A stretch of 64,000 nucleotides of DNA, from contig CANRZB010000006.1 in NCBI GenBank assembly GCA_947644195.1, positions 36,541 through 100,540 of the forward strand. Direction: 5' to 3'. The DNA comes from an uncultured Clostridium sp. (GTDB taxonomy: Bacteria > Bacillota > Clostridia > Lachnospirales > Lachnospiraceae). Positions 17,116 through 26,931 of the stretch are shown piece after piece; position 1 is the first letter of the stretch; each line of letters begins with the position of its first letter. The notes below the pieces were generated by a model. It saw nothing but the letters and a program-made list of their open reading frames with translations, had not been told where the DNA came from and did not search any database. The position numbers and the translations under genes were made by a program.

Positions 17116-19052
17116 TTCTCCTCCGTTCCGAAGCGTTCCCCGCTCCCTGTAGCCTTCTTTAAAATTGGCTGAATCTTACATCCACTAACACCCCACAGTA
17201 ACGGCATAGATAATATCAATGGGTACACATATCGGGGCATCGTATTGGCTGGACCGACAAAGACCGTCAGCATCAGGACAATAATTGGTGTCCACAGAAG
17301 AATCTTCCTCTTTTCTTTGCGATGTACCAGCGAAAGAATCTGCAGGATCATCAGCCAGGTATAGAATCCCAGGCTGACTAACATCCCCAATCCCGGTATC
17401 TGTTTTATGATATAAGACATCTGATTCCATTCCTGCCGCCATACACGAAGCCGTTCCGGGCTCTGGACACCGTAATTCAATCCCGGCGGCTCAATTTTTG
17501 TATACACTAACCAATGTTCTGCCTCTGGATAGAAATATCCATAACAGCCACACATCGTCGCCTGCACATAGAGCGACGGATATTTTCCCAGATATTTTGC
17601 CCAGACCTTCAAAAAGTCCGACATTTCCTCTGGCGTCGTGTACTTATTGTAAGTAGATTTCACACGGTCTGCCAGCTCGGGCGTATATCGCTCCGCCAGT
17701 TCATCATACTTGGGCAGTACCTTTTTGATGATCTCCTGATCTTCTTTGTCGATATGATCCCCCTGCTCCTTGACCAATCTGGCAATCTGCTGAAACGGTA
17801 CAGAATACATTTCCGCCTTACTTCCCGGCGATATCTTGAGCGCCGGATACAGCACCTGAAGAATCAGAACCATATAGACAAATACAGGAATTACCGTTGG
17901 AATCAACATCTTTTTCCACTCTCTGCGAAATGCAATCAAAAGTACGGCATCCACAACGATTAGTACATAAACACCATTATTTCGCAATAACATTAACAGC
18001 AAATTGAGCAGAGCAAATATCACAATGTTTCGTTTCTTCGCCAAAAAAGCGCTCTGATGCAGCACGCAGTCACTGAGGAAAATAATGTATAGAAGCATGA
18101 TAAAGGCAAAATTGGTATCTTTCAAAGTCGTCAGAGCAAAATTGGCATGCCATGGCAAGAGGCCATAAAATAAAAGAGTCAATACACGGAATCCTGCTTT
18201 GATCCGTAATTTACTCATATAGTAAATACTATAAGACAAGATTAGGGCAAAGACAATCATCTGAAGATAACAGAACAGGAAAATCCCAATATACGGGGAG
18301 CCTAACAGATCTCCCACTTTCATGACAGTCACAGCCATCATTGTCTGCAGCACTGGATTGTTATTATTTAGAGTTACATCCTCTGAAATTGGCACCACCA
18401 CCCGGAGACTGTTGGTATCATTGCCATAAAAGGTATCCAACATATCAAAGAAATCATAATTCGTCAATCCTGGAAAATCTGCCACGGCATATGGCAGCCA
18501 CATCAGCAGGATCAGCCCAAACACGACAAAAAAAGAGCGAATATTGCAGGTAAACCATCGTTTCTCCGGTACATCTTCTCCAGCCAGAAAGGAAACGTTT
18601 TTCAACCAGGTCAGAAGCAGAAGACTGATTGCATAGAAAAGTAGGAACAATCCGGCAAATTTCACACCCGCTTTGAGAAAATTCCTCGTCGTTTCGAACA
18701 CTTCTCCCCATCCAGCGGTTTCCTTGAAACTCCTTCCAAATACCTCAAAAAATGCAAAGAGAACCCCAGGAATAACCGACAGTTTTCTGACGCGGGATTC
18801 TTTGATCTGCAATGCTTTATAAAAAAGGAAACAAAGGGCGCCCGTTAGGATGAATTCTTTGATGGAATATCCGTCTAAAGACATTTTGAAATCCCAGACT
18901 AGCCGGAACCAGGCATGCATGCCCTCAATCGCTGCATTTTCCTCCAACTGTTTTATCGTAAAAATAGTCATCCTCAAATTCAAGCTGATTCCTGCTAACA
19001 CAGCCAGTAATAATGCGATGACATAATCTTTTCTTTTATTCGTTTCTGACAT
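17112..19052 (-). CDS. DUF6020 family polytopic membrane protein
   Basis: 646 residues with roughly 13 hydrophobic helices. A large outer loop after the fifth helix has PYAVADFPGLTNYDFFDMLDTFYG, with acidic residues, and another long loop (about 425-520) rich in charged residues. The overall shape and its place ahead of a polyprenyl-phosphate sugar synthase suggest a GT-C glycosyltransferase using the lipid-linked sugar made by the next gene, but the family is uncharacterised. It is first in its operon, behind a promoter at 19317-19345 with a leader of about 250 bases. Confidence 0.75.
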   Translation of the reverse strand: MSETNKRKDYVIALLLAVLAGISLNLRMTIFTIKQLEENAAIEGMHAWFRLVWDFKMSLDGYSIKEFILTGALCFLFYKALQIKESRVRKLSVIPGVLFAFFEVFGRSFKETAGWGEVFETTRNFLKAGVKFAGLFLLFYAISLLLLTWLKNVSFLAGEDVPEKRWFTCNIRSFFVVFGLILLMWLPYAVADFPGLTNYDFFDMLDTFYGNDTNSLRVVVPISEDVTLNNNNPVLQTMMAVTVMKVGDLLGSPYIGIFLFCYLQMIVFALILSYSIYYMSKLRIKAGFRVLTLLFYGLLPWHANFALTTLKDTNFAFIMLLYIIFLSDCVLHQSAFLAKKRNIVIFALLNLLLMLLRNNGVYVLIVVDAVLLIAFRREWKKMLIPTVIPVFVYMVLILQVLYPALKISPGSKAEMYSVPFQQIARLVKEQGDHIDKEDQEIIKKVLPKYDELAERYTPELADRVKSTYNKYTTPEEMSDFLKVWAKYLGKYPSLYVQATMCGCYGYFYPEAEHWLVYTKIEPPGLNYGVQSPERLRVWRQEWNQMSYIIKQIPGLGMLVSLGFYTWLMILQILSLVHRKEKRKILLWTPIIVLMLTVFVGPANTMPRYVYPLILSMPLLWGVSGCKIQPILKKATGSGERFGTEEK

Positions 19053-19362
19053 GTTCCTCTCCGTTCCTGAGTACCCAAATTTCCTGTGCAGACTGATACA
19101 CCGGAAATATTTGTTTTACCTTGTAAAACGCCCCTCATTTTTTACCTGAAACAACGAATCCTACGCCGACTTTCTTTTTCTTATTTTTCCTCAGCGGCTG
19201 ATTCCTTATTCTTCATCATTTTCCCATATCTGCCTTGAAAAAATTGATTTTTTAGAATGTAGGGACTTTCTAACCAGATGGTTATACCTGGCAGATCATG
19301 GAAATTATATACGTGCAATATAGCACACAGCTATGTGGATGTCAAGTTAGGAAGCATCACGA
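19053..19362. other. Long 5' leader of the DUF6020 operon
   Basis: 310 bases without a confident gene. The leader carries a short GTTTTAC/GTAAAAC stem-loop near 19110-19130 and a 12-codon minus-strand frame starting MMKNKESAAEEK (about 19220). Shifting that frame by one base extends it to a KKKKVGVGFVVSG tail, which hints at a decayed small gene. No riboswitch class was recognised. Confidence 0.35.
19317..19345 (-). promoter_or_regulatory. Sigma-A promoter of the DUF6020-GT2-DUF2304-GtrA operon
   Basis: Minus strand consensus TTGACA, 17 bases, TATATT, immediately after the stop of the O-antigen ligase gene. Confidence 0.7.
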
Positions 19363-21216
19363 TCACGATGTTTTCTGAAGACCAGTTAAATGGCGGTTGA
19401 TCCCCAGACCCATTCCCACCAGTGCAAAAAATATCGTGGACACCACCACACTGGAATCATTTGTCAGTCCCAGAATCAGATATCCCAGAATAGAGACCAT
19501 CACGGCCAGCCCCATTTTAGCCAGGTAGCTGTCATAATTCTGTTTCCAATACAGACGGAAACTTCTGGCAAAGTACCAGCCAAAGAACACCAAAAATGCC
19601 AGCAGAGATGGAATCCCTGTTAATGCCGCAATTTGCAGATACATACAATGAGGTTTCGTCATAATCTCAATATCATGTCCCGAATTATACAATCCTACCA
19701 GGTCGTCATTCGGATAAGAAATTACAAAGGTATCCGGCCCAGATCCCAGCAAAGGATATTTCTTTAACAGAGGAAGTGTTCTCGACCAGATGTAGCCTCG
19801 CTTGTTTGCCAGCAAATAATTTTTCTCCAGAAATCCATCCCCCTCCTGGTATCTGCGGATATGGAAAAAAGAAGATCCAGCTCCCTTTATATAATAGGAT
19901 TCATCCCCCGTTTTATAACGGTTACTGAACTTCCACTGTCTGGTAGGGCTGACCCAGTCATTTCCCGTTCCGGTTCTCGGAATCTCCACATAGAAGCCCT
20001 TAAAACCAGGATCTTTTGACTCCGCAAAGGTAAACGGAAAACGTTCATCCGTAATCTCATAGACGTCATCACTGCGCTGCGTGTGCGCCACGGGCTTGCC
20101 ATCTCCGTCAACCACATGAAAGGTAGATGTATTGGTGGTTTCATCATAGTCTGCCGTAAAATGGATTTCATTTCCCCGGTATCCAAATACCACATCTTTA
20201 TCTGACTCTATATACTCCAGCGCATACTCTTTGGGAGATGCTGAAAACATGGAGCGCATACGATTCCACAATACATTTTGATTCATGATATTGATTATCA
20301 CAAATACAGCAGTTGCCACCAGAATGATTCCCGCCGTCAATTTCCAATTCCGGAAAAACAGCGCCCGCATACACAAAAGCATCACAAAGAACGTCATCAC
20401 CAAGACCAGAATCCCGGCACGTGACTGAGAGGCAAAGAGTACGAAGACCAGACTGGCCGCCAGTACCCCATAAAAAATTCGCAGAACCAGCTTCTTGGTA
20501 TGCATGAGCAGTGCAATCAATACTGGAACCACCAGAACTACATAGAATCCAACATAGTTAGGATTATACAGGGACATAAAGGTACGTCCCTTTTCAAATA
20601 CGATCTTTAATTTTCCAACATTTTTCTTGTCTGTCATGATGAAACTTTGCAGTAATTTTGTCTTAAGCGGATCCAAGCCCAGGGCCTGCAGCACACCAAA
20701 GACAGCCATAATCGTTACTCCTGCAATAAACCACGGCATCAACCGCTTCACTGCTGCCTCCTGGCAAAGAACAAAAAATGCATAATAGACCAGTAACACA
20801 TATCCCAAATGCATCCAAACCGGTTCAAATTGTTCATAGATTCCGACAAAAGAATAATGCCGGTTAATAGAGAACAGTGCAGATAGTAAAGTAAGCCCAC
20901 CGTATACCAATAGAGGGATCATTATGGGATCCCAAATCGGCTTGATTTCTTCGGAAAAGACCATATATATCAAGATACACAGAATAATAATAAACATAGC
21001 ATAGGACCAAACCATCTTCACATGCAGAAACATATCGGAAGTCTTGTCTGCACCCTGAAACCAATCATACTGAGTCAATCCGGTCCTAAAATGATATTGG
21101 CGCATAAACAGCGGAATGGCAGCCAGAAACATGATGAGTGGCAATAAATACCCCAGGGGATATTTTTTTTGTGGTTGGCTCTTTTTTTTAGAATTTCTGT
21201 GTGTTGACTTTGACAT
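19363..21216 (-). CDS. O-antigen ligase/polymerase family membrane protein
   Basis: 617 residues from MSKSTHRN (21216), GGAGG 7 bases upstream. About 12 helices with the Wzy/WaaL-type signature: GRTFMSLYNPNYVGFY, FASQSRAGIL, and the long outer loop before the last helices containing LLGSGPDTF and HCMYLQIAALTGIPS. The loop (about 330-490) is unusually long and beta-rich, more than 100 residues beyond the typical one. Such proteins polymerise or ligate lipid-linked glycan units outside the membrane. It lies 42 bases downstream of the large polysaccharide operon and probably ends it. Confidence 0.82.
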   Translation of the reverse strand: MSKSTHRNSKKKSQPQKKYPLGYLLPLIMFLAAIPLFMRQYHFRTGLTQYDWFQGADKTSDMFLHVKMVWSYAMFIIILCILIYMVFSEEIKPIWDPIMIPLLVYGGLTLLSALFSINRHYSFVGIYEQFEPVWMHLGYVLLVYYAFFVLCQEAAVKRLMPWFIAGVTIMAVFGVLQALGLDPLKTKLLQSFIMTDKKNVGKLKIVFEKGRTFMSLYNPNYVGFYVVLVVPVLIALLMHTKKLVLRIFYGVLAASLVFVLFASQSRAGILVLVMTFFVMLLCMRALFFRNWKLTAGIILVATAVFVIINIMNQNVLWNRMRSMFSASPKEYALEYIESDKDVVFGYRGNEIHFTADYDETTNTSTFHVVDGDGKPVAHTQRSDDVYEITDERFPFTFAESKDPGFKGFYVEIPRTGTGNDWVSPTRQWKFSNRYKTGDESYYIKGAGSSFFHIRRYQEGDGFLEKNYLLANKRGYIWSRTLPLLKKYPLLGSGPDTFVISYPNDDLVGLYNSGHDIEIMTKPHCMYLQIAALTGIPSLLAFLVFFGWYFARSFRLYWKQNYDSYLAKMGLAVMVSILGYLILGLTNDSSVVVSTIFFALVGMGLGINRHLTGLQKTS

Positions 21217-21258
21217 TTCTCTTTCCTCCTGCACTTGACAACAAATATGTAAATCGCA

Positions 21259-22350
21259 TCATTTTTGTTTCATTTTTTTCCATAAGCCTTTTATGGCAAA
21301 CATTAATATATAATAATAACACAAAACTAGGACAATGCACAAAAAATAATATAACAAAAGACCTTTATAGGAGATACCCATAAAAAATTCCTTATTCCGA
21401 AGATATTTTAACACCATAATAGCCGCCCCTTGATTAAGGTAGATAGCTAAAGACAGGGTATCACAAAATCGAAACATCTTATGTTGGAACAGTTGATGAA
21501 TTAAACTTTTTCCACTAAATACAATCGCGATCAAACACGGCATAACGATCATGATAGAATACAAAACTTTCGCTTCCTAATTCGGCTGGAACCATAATCC
21601 AAATAGTAATACATAACAAACCAATTCTGCGATGGTCAAAATGACTTTTTCTCCCTTATTCTGGACTTTTTCAACAATGCCCTCTGATAAAATATAACTT
21701 ATCCCTCCTATACTGATGCCACAAAGGGCTCTTACTATTCCTCCATCAAAAATTCCAAGAAACTGCACTGCATCCAAAGTAGATGATTCGCAGTGATACA
21801 TAAAACCATAGGTAGCCAATGCTGCCAATGGACAAAACAGGTACAGATACACATCCCTATTCCTATAAAGTAAATAACACATAGGCAGCATAGCAATTAG
21901 CATAGCTGAGATATACCAAGTTGGTCCATTAAATCTGGCAGTATCAATTCCTGCCTGTGTTATCGCAAAAAATTCCGGAACAATGGATTCCAGATTTTTC
22001 AAAGAAGCGCCTCTATAGCAAACAACATAAAAGCAGAATACACAGATCAACAAAGCAATCCAGTATGGTATGGCTATCTTTTGAAATTTCTGGATAACAA
22101 AATAAAAAGCACCTTTCGCACTATCATTCATTTTCCCATCAGAACTGTCTGTTTTTAAAACCCGAGAACTGGAAACCATAAATAATCCTGACACGATAAA
22201 GAAAAAATGCACGCCCCAAAATCCCATTTGGGAAGGTAACACAAATCCAGAATTTTTATCAATAAATTCTCCTGTATGACAGATAACAATAATAAACGCA
22301 AAGACCAATTTCAAAAAATCTAATTGATAATTTCTGGAACGTTCTTTCAT
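21259..22350 (-). pseudogene. Acyltransferase 3 (OAT-type) membrane protein, interrupted by an in-frame amber codon
   Basis: The reading frame from the ATG at 22350 (GGAGG upstream) runs 257 codons to a TAG at 21577-21579, then continues in the same frame, without any shift, for 105 more codons to a normal stop at 21259. Joined, the product would be about 362 residues with some ten helices, the usual length of acyltransferase 3 enzymes that O-acetylate surface sugars. The N-terminal ICHTGEF carries the catalytic His; FWGVHFFFIVSGLFM is the family signature. The break falls in a late helix, so the N-terminal product lacks the last three or so helices. A TTG at 21564 could restart translation but has no clear ribosome site. 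Confidence 0.8.
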
Positions 22351-22366
22351 CACTTTTCCTCCGGTA

Positions 22367-23416
22367 TTATACTAATTCCCAAGTCAGAATGGTATCTTTG
22401 TCACAGTCCTTCTGTAATTTACGACCTATCACAATATCCTGATATACTGGCGAAATCCCCGAACCTGGTCTTTTAGAAATAAGATCCTGTTCCCGGATCA
22501 TCTCATCTTTTTTCATATCCCGTGCCAAAACTAAAGACCTGCGGGCTTCCTGTCTTGGAACCTGCTCACATGGTAAAACAGTTTTTTCGCTTTGTCCCAA
22601 TACAGATTGTACTAACTGGAAATTATGAATGGCACTGGCAAAATCATACGGGTCGCCTGCATGATAATGATCGTTCCCTGGTAATGTTTTATCCAACGTA
22701 AAATGTTTCTCAATGATCTCTGCACCCAAAAGATATGCCGTTGTTAAAATTGCCATATTCTTATCTGGTTTCGTATGATCACTATAACCAATTTTCAAAT
22801 TCGGAAAAATTTCTTTCAATGTTTTAATAATATTCAGGTTCGCATCTTCATTTTTGCAAGGATAGGATAAAACACAATGCAACAGGGAAATATCCGAACA
22901 GCCTGCTTCCTGCATTACTCTGACCGCTTGTTCAACTTCTGACAGATAAGAGGCTCCTACCGACAGGATAATAGGTTTTTGTTTCTTGGCAATATATCTT
23001 AAAAACGGCAAATTACTTAAATCTGACGATGAAATTTTATAAATATCAACCATATCATACAAGTAATCTGCAGATGCATAATCAAAAGGCGTTGACATAA
23101 AATCAATCCCTAATTTATGACAATAATCACATAGCTGTTGATATTCCTTCTCTCCAAAAGAATCAAATTTTTTAAATAATTCATATTGGGAAGTGGTACT
23201 TTCCTCCGACAAATCCCAATAGGCCGGAGAATTTTTTGCCGCTATTGTCTCCGCCTTATAGGACTGGAATTTAATGGCATGAATCCCTGCCTGTTTCGCT
23301 TGCTCGACATAGTATAACGCCTCTTCCAACGGCGAGACCCCTCTTTTCTTCGCAGTGTCATAAAAATTAACGCCTGCTTCTGCGATGACATATGGTTGTT
23401 TCCTATTTGTGCTCAT
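22367..23416 (-). CDS. NeuB-type nonulosonic acid synthase
   Basis: 349 residues from MSTNRKQPYVIAEAG (23416), with AAGGAGG 8 bases upstream. The NeuB TIM barrel has IAEAGVNFYD, IKFQSYKAET, DFMSTPFD, KISSSDLSNLPFL, LLHCVLSYPC, GYSDHT and IIEKHFTLDK with the GNDHYHAGDP substrate loop; the C-terminal SAF antifreeze-like domain (about 285-349) has ARRSLVLARDMKKDE and RPGSGISP. It condenses phosphoenolpyruvate with a six-carbon amino sugar to give sialic, legionaminic or pseudaminic acid. The PseG-like neighbour and a PseC-like enzyme at 48 kb favour a pseudaminic-acid-type product, but sequence alone does not fix it. Confidence 0.9.
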   Translation of the reverse strand: MSTNRKQPYVIAEAGVNFYDTAKKRGVSPLEEALYYVEQAKQAGIHAIKFQSYKAETIAAKNSPAYWDLSEESTTSQYELFKKFDSFGEKEYQQLCDYCHKLGIDFMSTPFDYASADYLYDMVDIYKISSSDLSNLPFLRYIAKKQKPIILSVGASYLSEVEQAVRVMQEAGCSDISLLHCVLSYPCKNEDANLNIIKTLKEIFPNLKIGYSDHTKPDKNMAILTTAYLLGAEIIEKHFTLDKTLPGNDHYHAGDPYDFASAIHNFQLVQSVLGQSEKTVLPCEQVPRQEARRSLVLARDMKKDEMIREQDLISKRPGSGISPVYQDIVIGRKLQKDCDKDTILTWELV

Positions 23417-23512
23417 GTTGCAATCCTCCTTTGCGAATAGCTCATTTATGGATGTTTGTGCTGCTTGCTTCACAAATTTGTTGTGTGAAAAATAGATTCC
23501 ACCCTTTCCTTA

Positions 23513-25120
23513 CTATAAGTTATCAATTAAATTCATGATATGCTTTCTGCCGTTCCTAAGATTTTTTTTCAACATTTTGAGCTGCATTTCCATCCTTCCT
23601 GACTGTTTCATGGAAATCAAACGCCCCAACGAAAATTCAATCATTTCGTCTGATGGATTCTTCCCTAGATAAATAAATCCATTAGACTCATTCATAAAAT
23701 CATGTTTTGTCTCCCTTTCGTTCTGAGCCATAGAAATCGTAGGAATCCCAAGTAGCGCTAATTCAAACCCCGTCCTCCCCCGCGAGGTAATAGCAATATC
23801 ACATTTTGACATAATTTCGGGCATATTATTGATATTATATAGCATATTAATATTAGCGGGGTAGCTGGAATGTAACAATTGCTCATAATTGCTTTTGGCA
23901 CGTCCAATCACAATCCAAAAATTGATCGCTGCATAATTTGAATTTTCAATTATTTGCAAAATACGGTCCGTATAATTCTGAGGATCTGCCCCGCCAAAAG
24001 TGACTAATACATTTGTAACTTTTTCTCTAATTTCTATCGGCTCATATAGCAAAAATAATTTGGATGCGATAAAATAATCGGTTCCAACTTTTACATTCTT
24101 TGCAATTTTCTCTTCATACAATGCATTAAAAACCAGATCTGCAAGAGAAGCACCAGAACCTTCATCCTCAAAATTAATTATTTTGCCATCAGGATTACAA
24201 TCTTTCAACGCCTGCATATAATCTGCACTAGTCGATAAAATATCATTGATAAATATATCATATTTATTTTGTTTCACTCTTTGATACAGATCATCCAGAC
24301 CATCAACCGGGATTAAATTATGCGTTGTCTTGCCAAACATTTCTCTCGTCGTCTGATGAATGTCATAATAAATATCCGGTTTTGAAAAAAACTCATCCGC
24401 TAATTGAAAGACACGATAGATATGTCCCATTCCCCGTTGATTATTTCCATTTACATAAAAAGCTACTGATTTCTCGCTTAAAATATTTTCTGCCTGCCGC
24501 AGATCCCCAAATGAAAAAACATCAATCGCTTCCTGCTCCTTTAATTCATACAACTCACACCGGTTTCCAATTCTGGAATTCTCAGTAATAAATTGTGGTT
24601 TCGTGATCAAAAAAGCCCCGGTTTCCATATAAAATGGGGGTAAAGAATGTTTATTCATCCTGGTTGATTGCAGGGGATCTACCTGATGATTCTCTCTTCT
24701 CCAATAAAAATTTGCACGGTTCGTAACTGATATCATAGTATCATAATCTTTAGAAATACACAATCCAATCGCATCATCCAAGGTAGAAACTTTCAACGTA
24801 GGTGATATCGACTGCATAGTTATCACATAAGAATATTCACTAAAATCAATATCCTGTCCAACGGTATAAACAACTTTATCCAAGGAAACGGCAGGACTAC
24901 ACAATGCCTCCTCCCTTTCTTTCGCAATTGCTCCCATCTGAGAAGCAATTAACAAAATTTCCTTTGAATTCGTAGTCACTAATACATCAGTAATATAATG
25001 AGAAGACATAGCATTACGGATCGCATAATAAATCATTGGCTTTCCATTAATAATTCTCAAATTTTTATTGGGAAGGCTCCTGGATCCTTCACATGCTGGT
25101 ATAATCGCTAATATCTTCAT
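23513..25120 (-). CDS. Fused CMP-nonulosonate synthetase-like / PseG-like protein
   Basis: 535 residues from MKILAIIPACEGSR (25120), GGAGG upstream. The N-terminal domain (about 1-215) is of the NeuA/PseF cytidylyltransferase family; the C-terminal domain (about 218-535) resembles PseG, a GT-B-fold UDP-sugar hydrolase (RGMGHIYR loop, FGGADPQN, SRGRTGFELALLG). PseF and PseG are normally the last and a middle step of CMP-pseudaminic acid synthesis. Odd points: the conserved Arg of the PARxGSK loop is Cys10, and the AIDID-like metal motif reads AIDVF, so CMP transfer may be impaired or altered. In the PseG part the usual GxGHxxR is retained as GMGHIYR. Confidence 0.82.
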   Translation of the reverse strand: MKILAIIPACEGSRSLPNKNLRIINGKPMIYYAIRNAMSSHYITDVLVTTNSKEILLIASQMGAIAKEREEALCSPAVSLDKVVYTVGQDIDFSEYSYVITMQSISPTLKVSTLDDAIGLCISKDYDTMISVTNRANFYWRRENHQVDPLQSTRMNKHSLPPFYMETGAFLITKPQFITENSRIGNRCELYELKEQEAIDVFSFGDLRQAENILSEKSVAFYVNGNNQRGMGHIYRVFQLADEFFSKPDIYYDIHQTTREMFGKTTHNLIPVDGLDDLYQRVKQNKYDIFINDILSTSADYMQALKDCNPDGKIINFEDEGSGASLADLVFNALYEEKIAKNVKVGTDYFIASKLFLLYEPIEIREKVTNVLVTFGGADPQNYTDRILQIIENSNYAAINFWIVIGRAKSNYEQLLHSSYPANINMLYNINNMPEIMSKCDIAITSRGRTGFELALLGIPTISMAQNERETKHDFMNESNGFIYLGKNPSDEMIEFSLGRLISMKQSGRMEMQLKMLKKNLRNGRKHIMNLIDNL

Positions 25121-25133
25121 GAACACCTCCTGC

Positions 25134-26912
25134 TTATAACTTCGTATTCCAGACAGCAAATGATATCTGTTCATATTCTTCACGATCTAAAAATGGCGAC
25201 ATATCATCAATCGGTGACGATATAATCCCATTCTCTGATTTCCGGTTCATCACCCTGGGTTCTATTACCTGTTCTGGATCTTGCAGCCATTCGCAGACCA
25301 CGGCGCCATCCATCTCATACACTTCTTTTAATTTCTGTTTTAATTCGGCGTGATTTTCTATTTTAATATAGGGAAGATCAAAAGCCTCTGCCACCTTTTT
25401 AAAATCTGGCATCTCAACTCCGGTATCCTCCGTACAGCCCACATATTGCTGAAACATATTGGATTGTGACCTAACAATCCCACGGTATCCTCCATTTGAA
25501 CTGATAAATATCTTAATAGGTAGCTGATAATGTTTTATCGTCATAAGCTCCTGTATATTCAACATAATACTTCCATCGCCCGTAATCAGGGAAACCGTAT
25601 CCTTAACAGCAGTTGCGGCACCAATTACTGCCGGCAAATCATACCCCATGGATCCGCAATTCATATTGTTAATGATTCTCTGCTCTGGAAAATCAATCCC
25701 CATTTGAAGCACATGTGCAGCAATCGTGCTATTTCCCAAAACAATAACACTATCCTCCGGCAAACACTCTTTGAGACAATGTACAAAATGGTATGGATTG
25801 ACCACTTTGCTCTTGGAGAATTTTTCAAGGTAGATCGGAAAGCGATCACGCAACATATTACAATAATGGAGCCAATCGCTCTTATCACCAAAATCAAAGT
25901 GATCTATTTCCGATAAATCATCCATGACAAATTTTAAGTCCGTACAGATTGGAAGATCAATCTTCATCGTAGGTTTTTTTAATTCCCATGGATCAACATC
26001 AATAACCATTTTTTTTGCATCCGGGGCAAATTGGTCATAATTAAATCCTATTTGCCGATATGTCATCCGACATCCTATTCCAATAATCAAGTCTGCATTC
26101 TGCATCATGAAGTTGCCCGCACGCCCTCCAATAATACCAAAATTACCATAATATATGGAGTCCTGATTGGTAAAAAGGTCCGCATTATAGGTCGCTGCCA
26201 GTACAGGGATTCCCATTTTTGCAGCTAATTTTCGGAATTTCTCAACATAACCCGTACTGCGAATCCCTGAACCTGCTAAGATAACCGGTCTCTGTGCCTT
26301 TCGAATCTCCTCCAAAAATCCGTCCCGATTCCAATCTGTTAATTCTGTTGATGGTTGAAAACGCCTCAAACCCTCGGTCTCAATTTCAGCACTCTGAATG
26401 TCCATAGGAATATCAACCCAACACGGGCCTCTCCGACCTTCCTTAGCAAGATATAAGGCTTTGTCCAACTCATAAACAACATCTTCTGCATTACGGACCA
26501 TCACAGCATATTTCGTTAAGGATTGAACCGTTTCCACAATATTGTGTTCCTGCTCTCCCATAAAACGTAACGGTAAGCCAGTACTATCCGCAGTCGTAGG
26601 ATAACGAACCTGTCCTGAAATAATAAGCATCGGATAATTATCTTGGAAGGCACCTAATACACCGGTAATTGCATTCGTTCCTCCTGGACCAGTCGTCACA
26701 CATACAGCAGCCACTTTTCCGGCAGCTCGGACATACCCTTCTGCAGCCATAGAACACGCCTGCTCATGCTGATTATAGGTCACATGTAACTTGGAATGAT
26801 GCCCAAATGCATCATTTAAGAACATGGCGCCGCCTCCCACCAAACAAAAGACATCACTAATGTCATGGTCAACCATCCAATCTGCAATTACATCTGCTAC
26901 TCTCTTCTTCAT
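25134..26912 (-). CDS. ThDP-dependent acetolactate-synthase-like enzyme (YerE-like candidate)
   Basis: 592 residues from MKKRVADVIADW (26912), AAGGAAGGA upstream. All three ThDP enzyme domains are present: N-terminal pyrimidine-binding with the catalytic Glu in YNQHEQACSMAAEGYVRA (near residue 51), a central domain, and the C-terminal ThDP/Mg domain with GDGSIMLNIQEL and a following SSNGGYRG (near 455-485). Enzymes of this group in sugar operons with RfbF/G/H, such as YerE of Yersinia, transfer a two-carbon acetyl unit from pyruvate to a CDP-3,6-dideoxy-4-keto sugar to make a branched sugar. No regulatory subunit gene or amino-acid pathway neighbours are present, which argues against a role in isoleucine/valine synthesis. 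Confidence 0.8.
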   Translation of the reverse strand: MKKRVADVIADWMVDHDISDVFCLVGGGAMFLNDAFGHHSKLHVTYNQHEQACSMAAEGYVRAAGKVAAVCVTTGPGGTNAITGVLGAFQDNYPMLIISGQVRYPTTADSTGLPLRFMGEQEHNIVETVQSLTKYAVMVRNAEDVVYELDKALYLAKEGRRGPCWVDIPMDIQSAEIETEGLRRFQPSTELTDWNRDGFLEEIRKAQRPVILAGSGIRSTGYVEKFRKLAAKMGIPVLAATYNADLFTNQDSIYYGNFGIIGGRAGNFMMQNADLIIGIGCRMTYRQIGFNYDQFAPDAKKMVIDVDPWELKKPTMKIDLPICTDLKFVMDDLSEIDHFDFGDKSDWLHYCNMLRDRFPIYLEKFSKSKVVNPYHFVHCLKECLPEDSVIVLGNSTIAAHVLQMGIDFPEQRIINNMNCGSMGYDLPAVIGAATAVKDTVSLITGDGSIMLNIQELMTIKHYQLPIKIFISSNGGYRGIVRSQSNMFQQYVGCTEDTGVEMPDFKKVAEAFDLPYIKIENHAELKQKLKEVYEMDGAVVCEWLQDPEQVIEPRVMNRKSENGIISSPIDDMSPFLDREEYEQISFAVWNTKL

Positions 26913-26931
26913 TGTAATAATCCTTCCTTTA

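Noticed and set aside
19053..19362. Riboswitch in the DUF6020 leader
   Set aside because: No known riboswitch motif recognised; only a short hairpin is visible.
25134..26912. Acetolactate synthase for branched-chain amino acids
   Set aside because: No regulatory subunit or ilv/leu neighbours; placed within a sugar operon.
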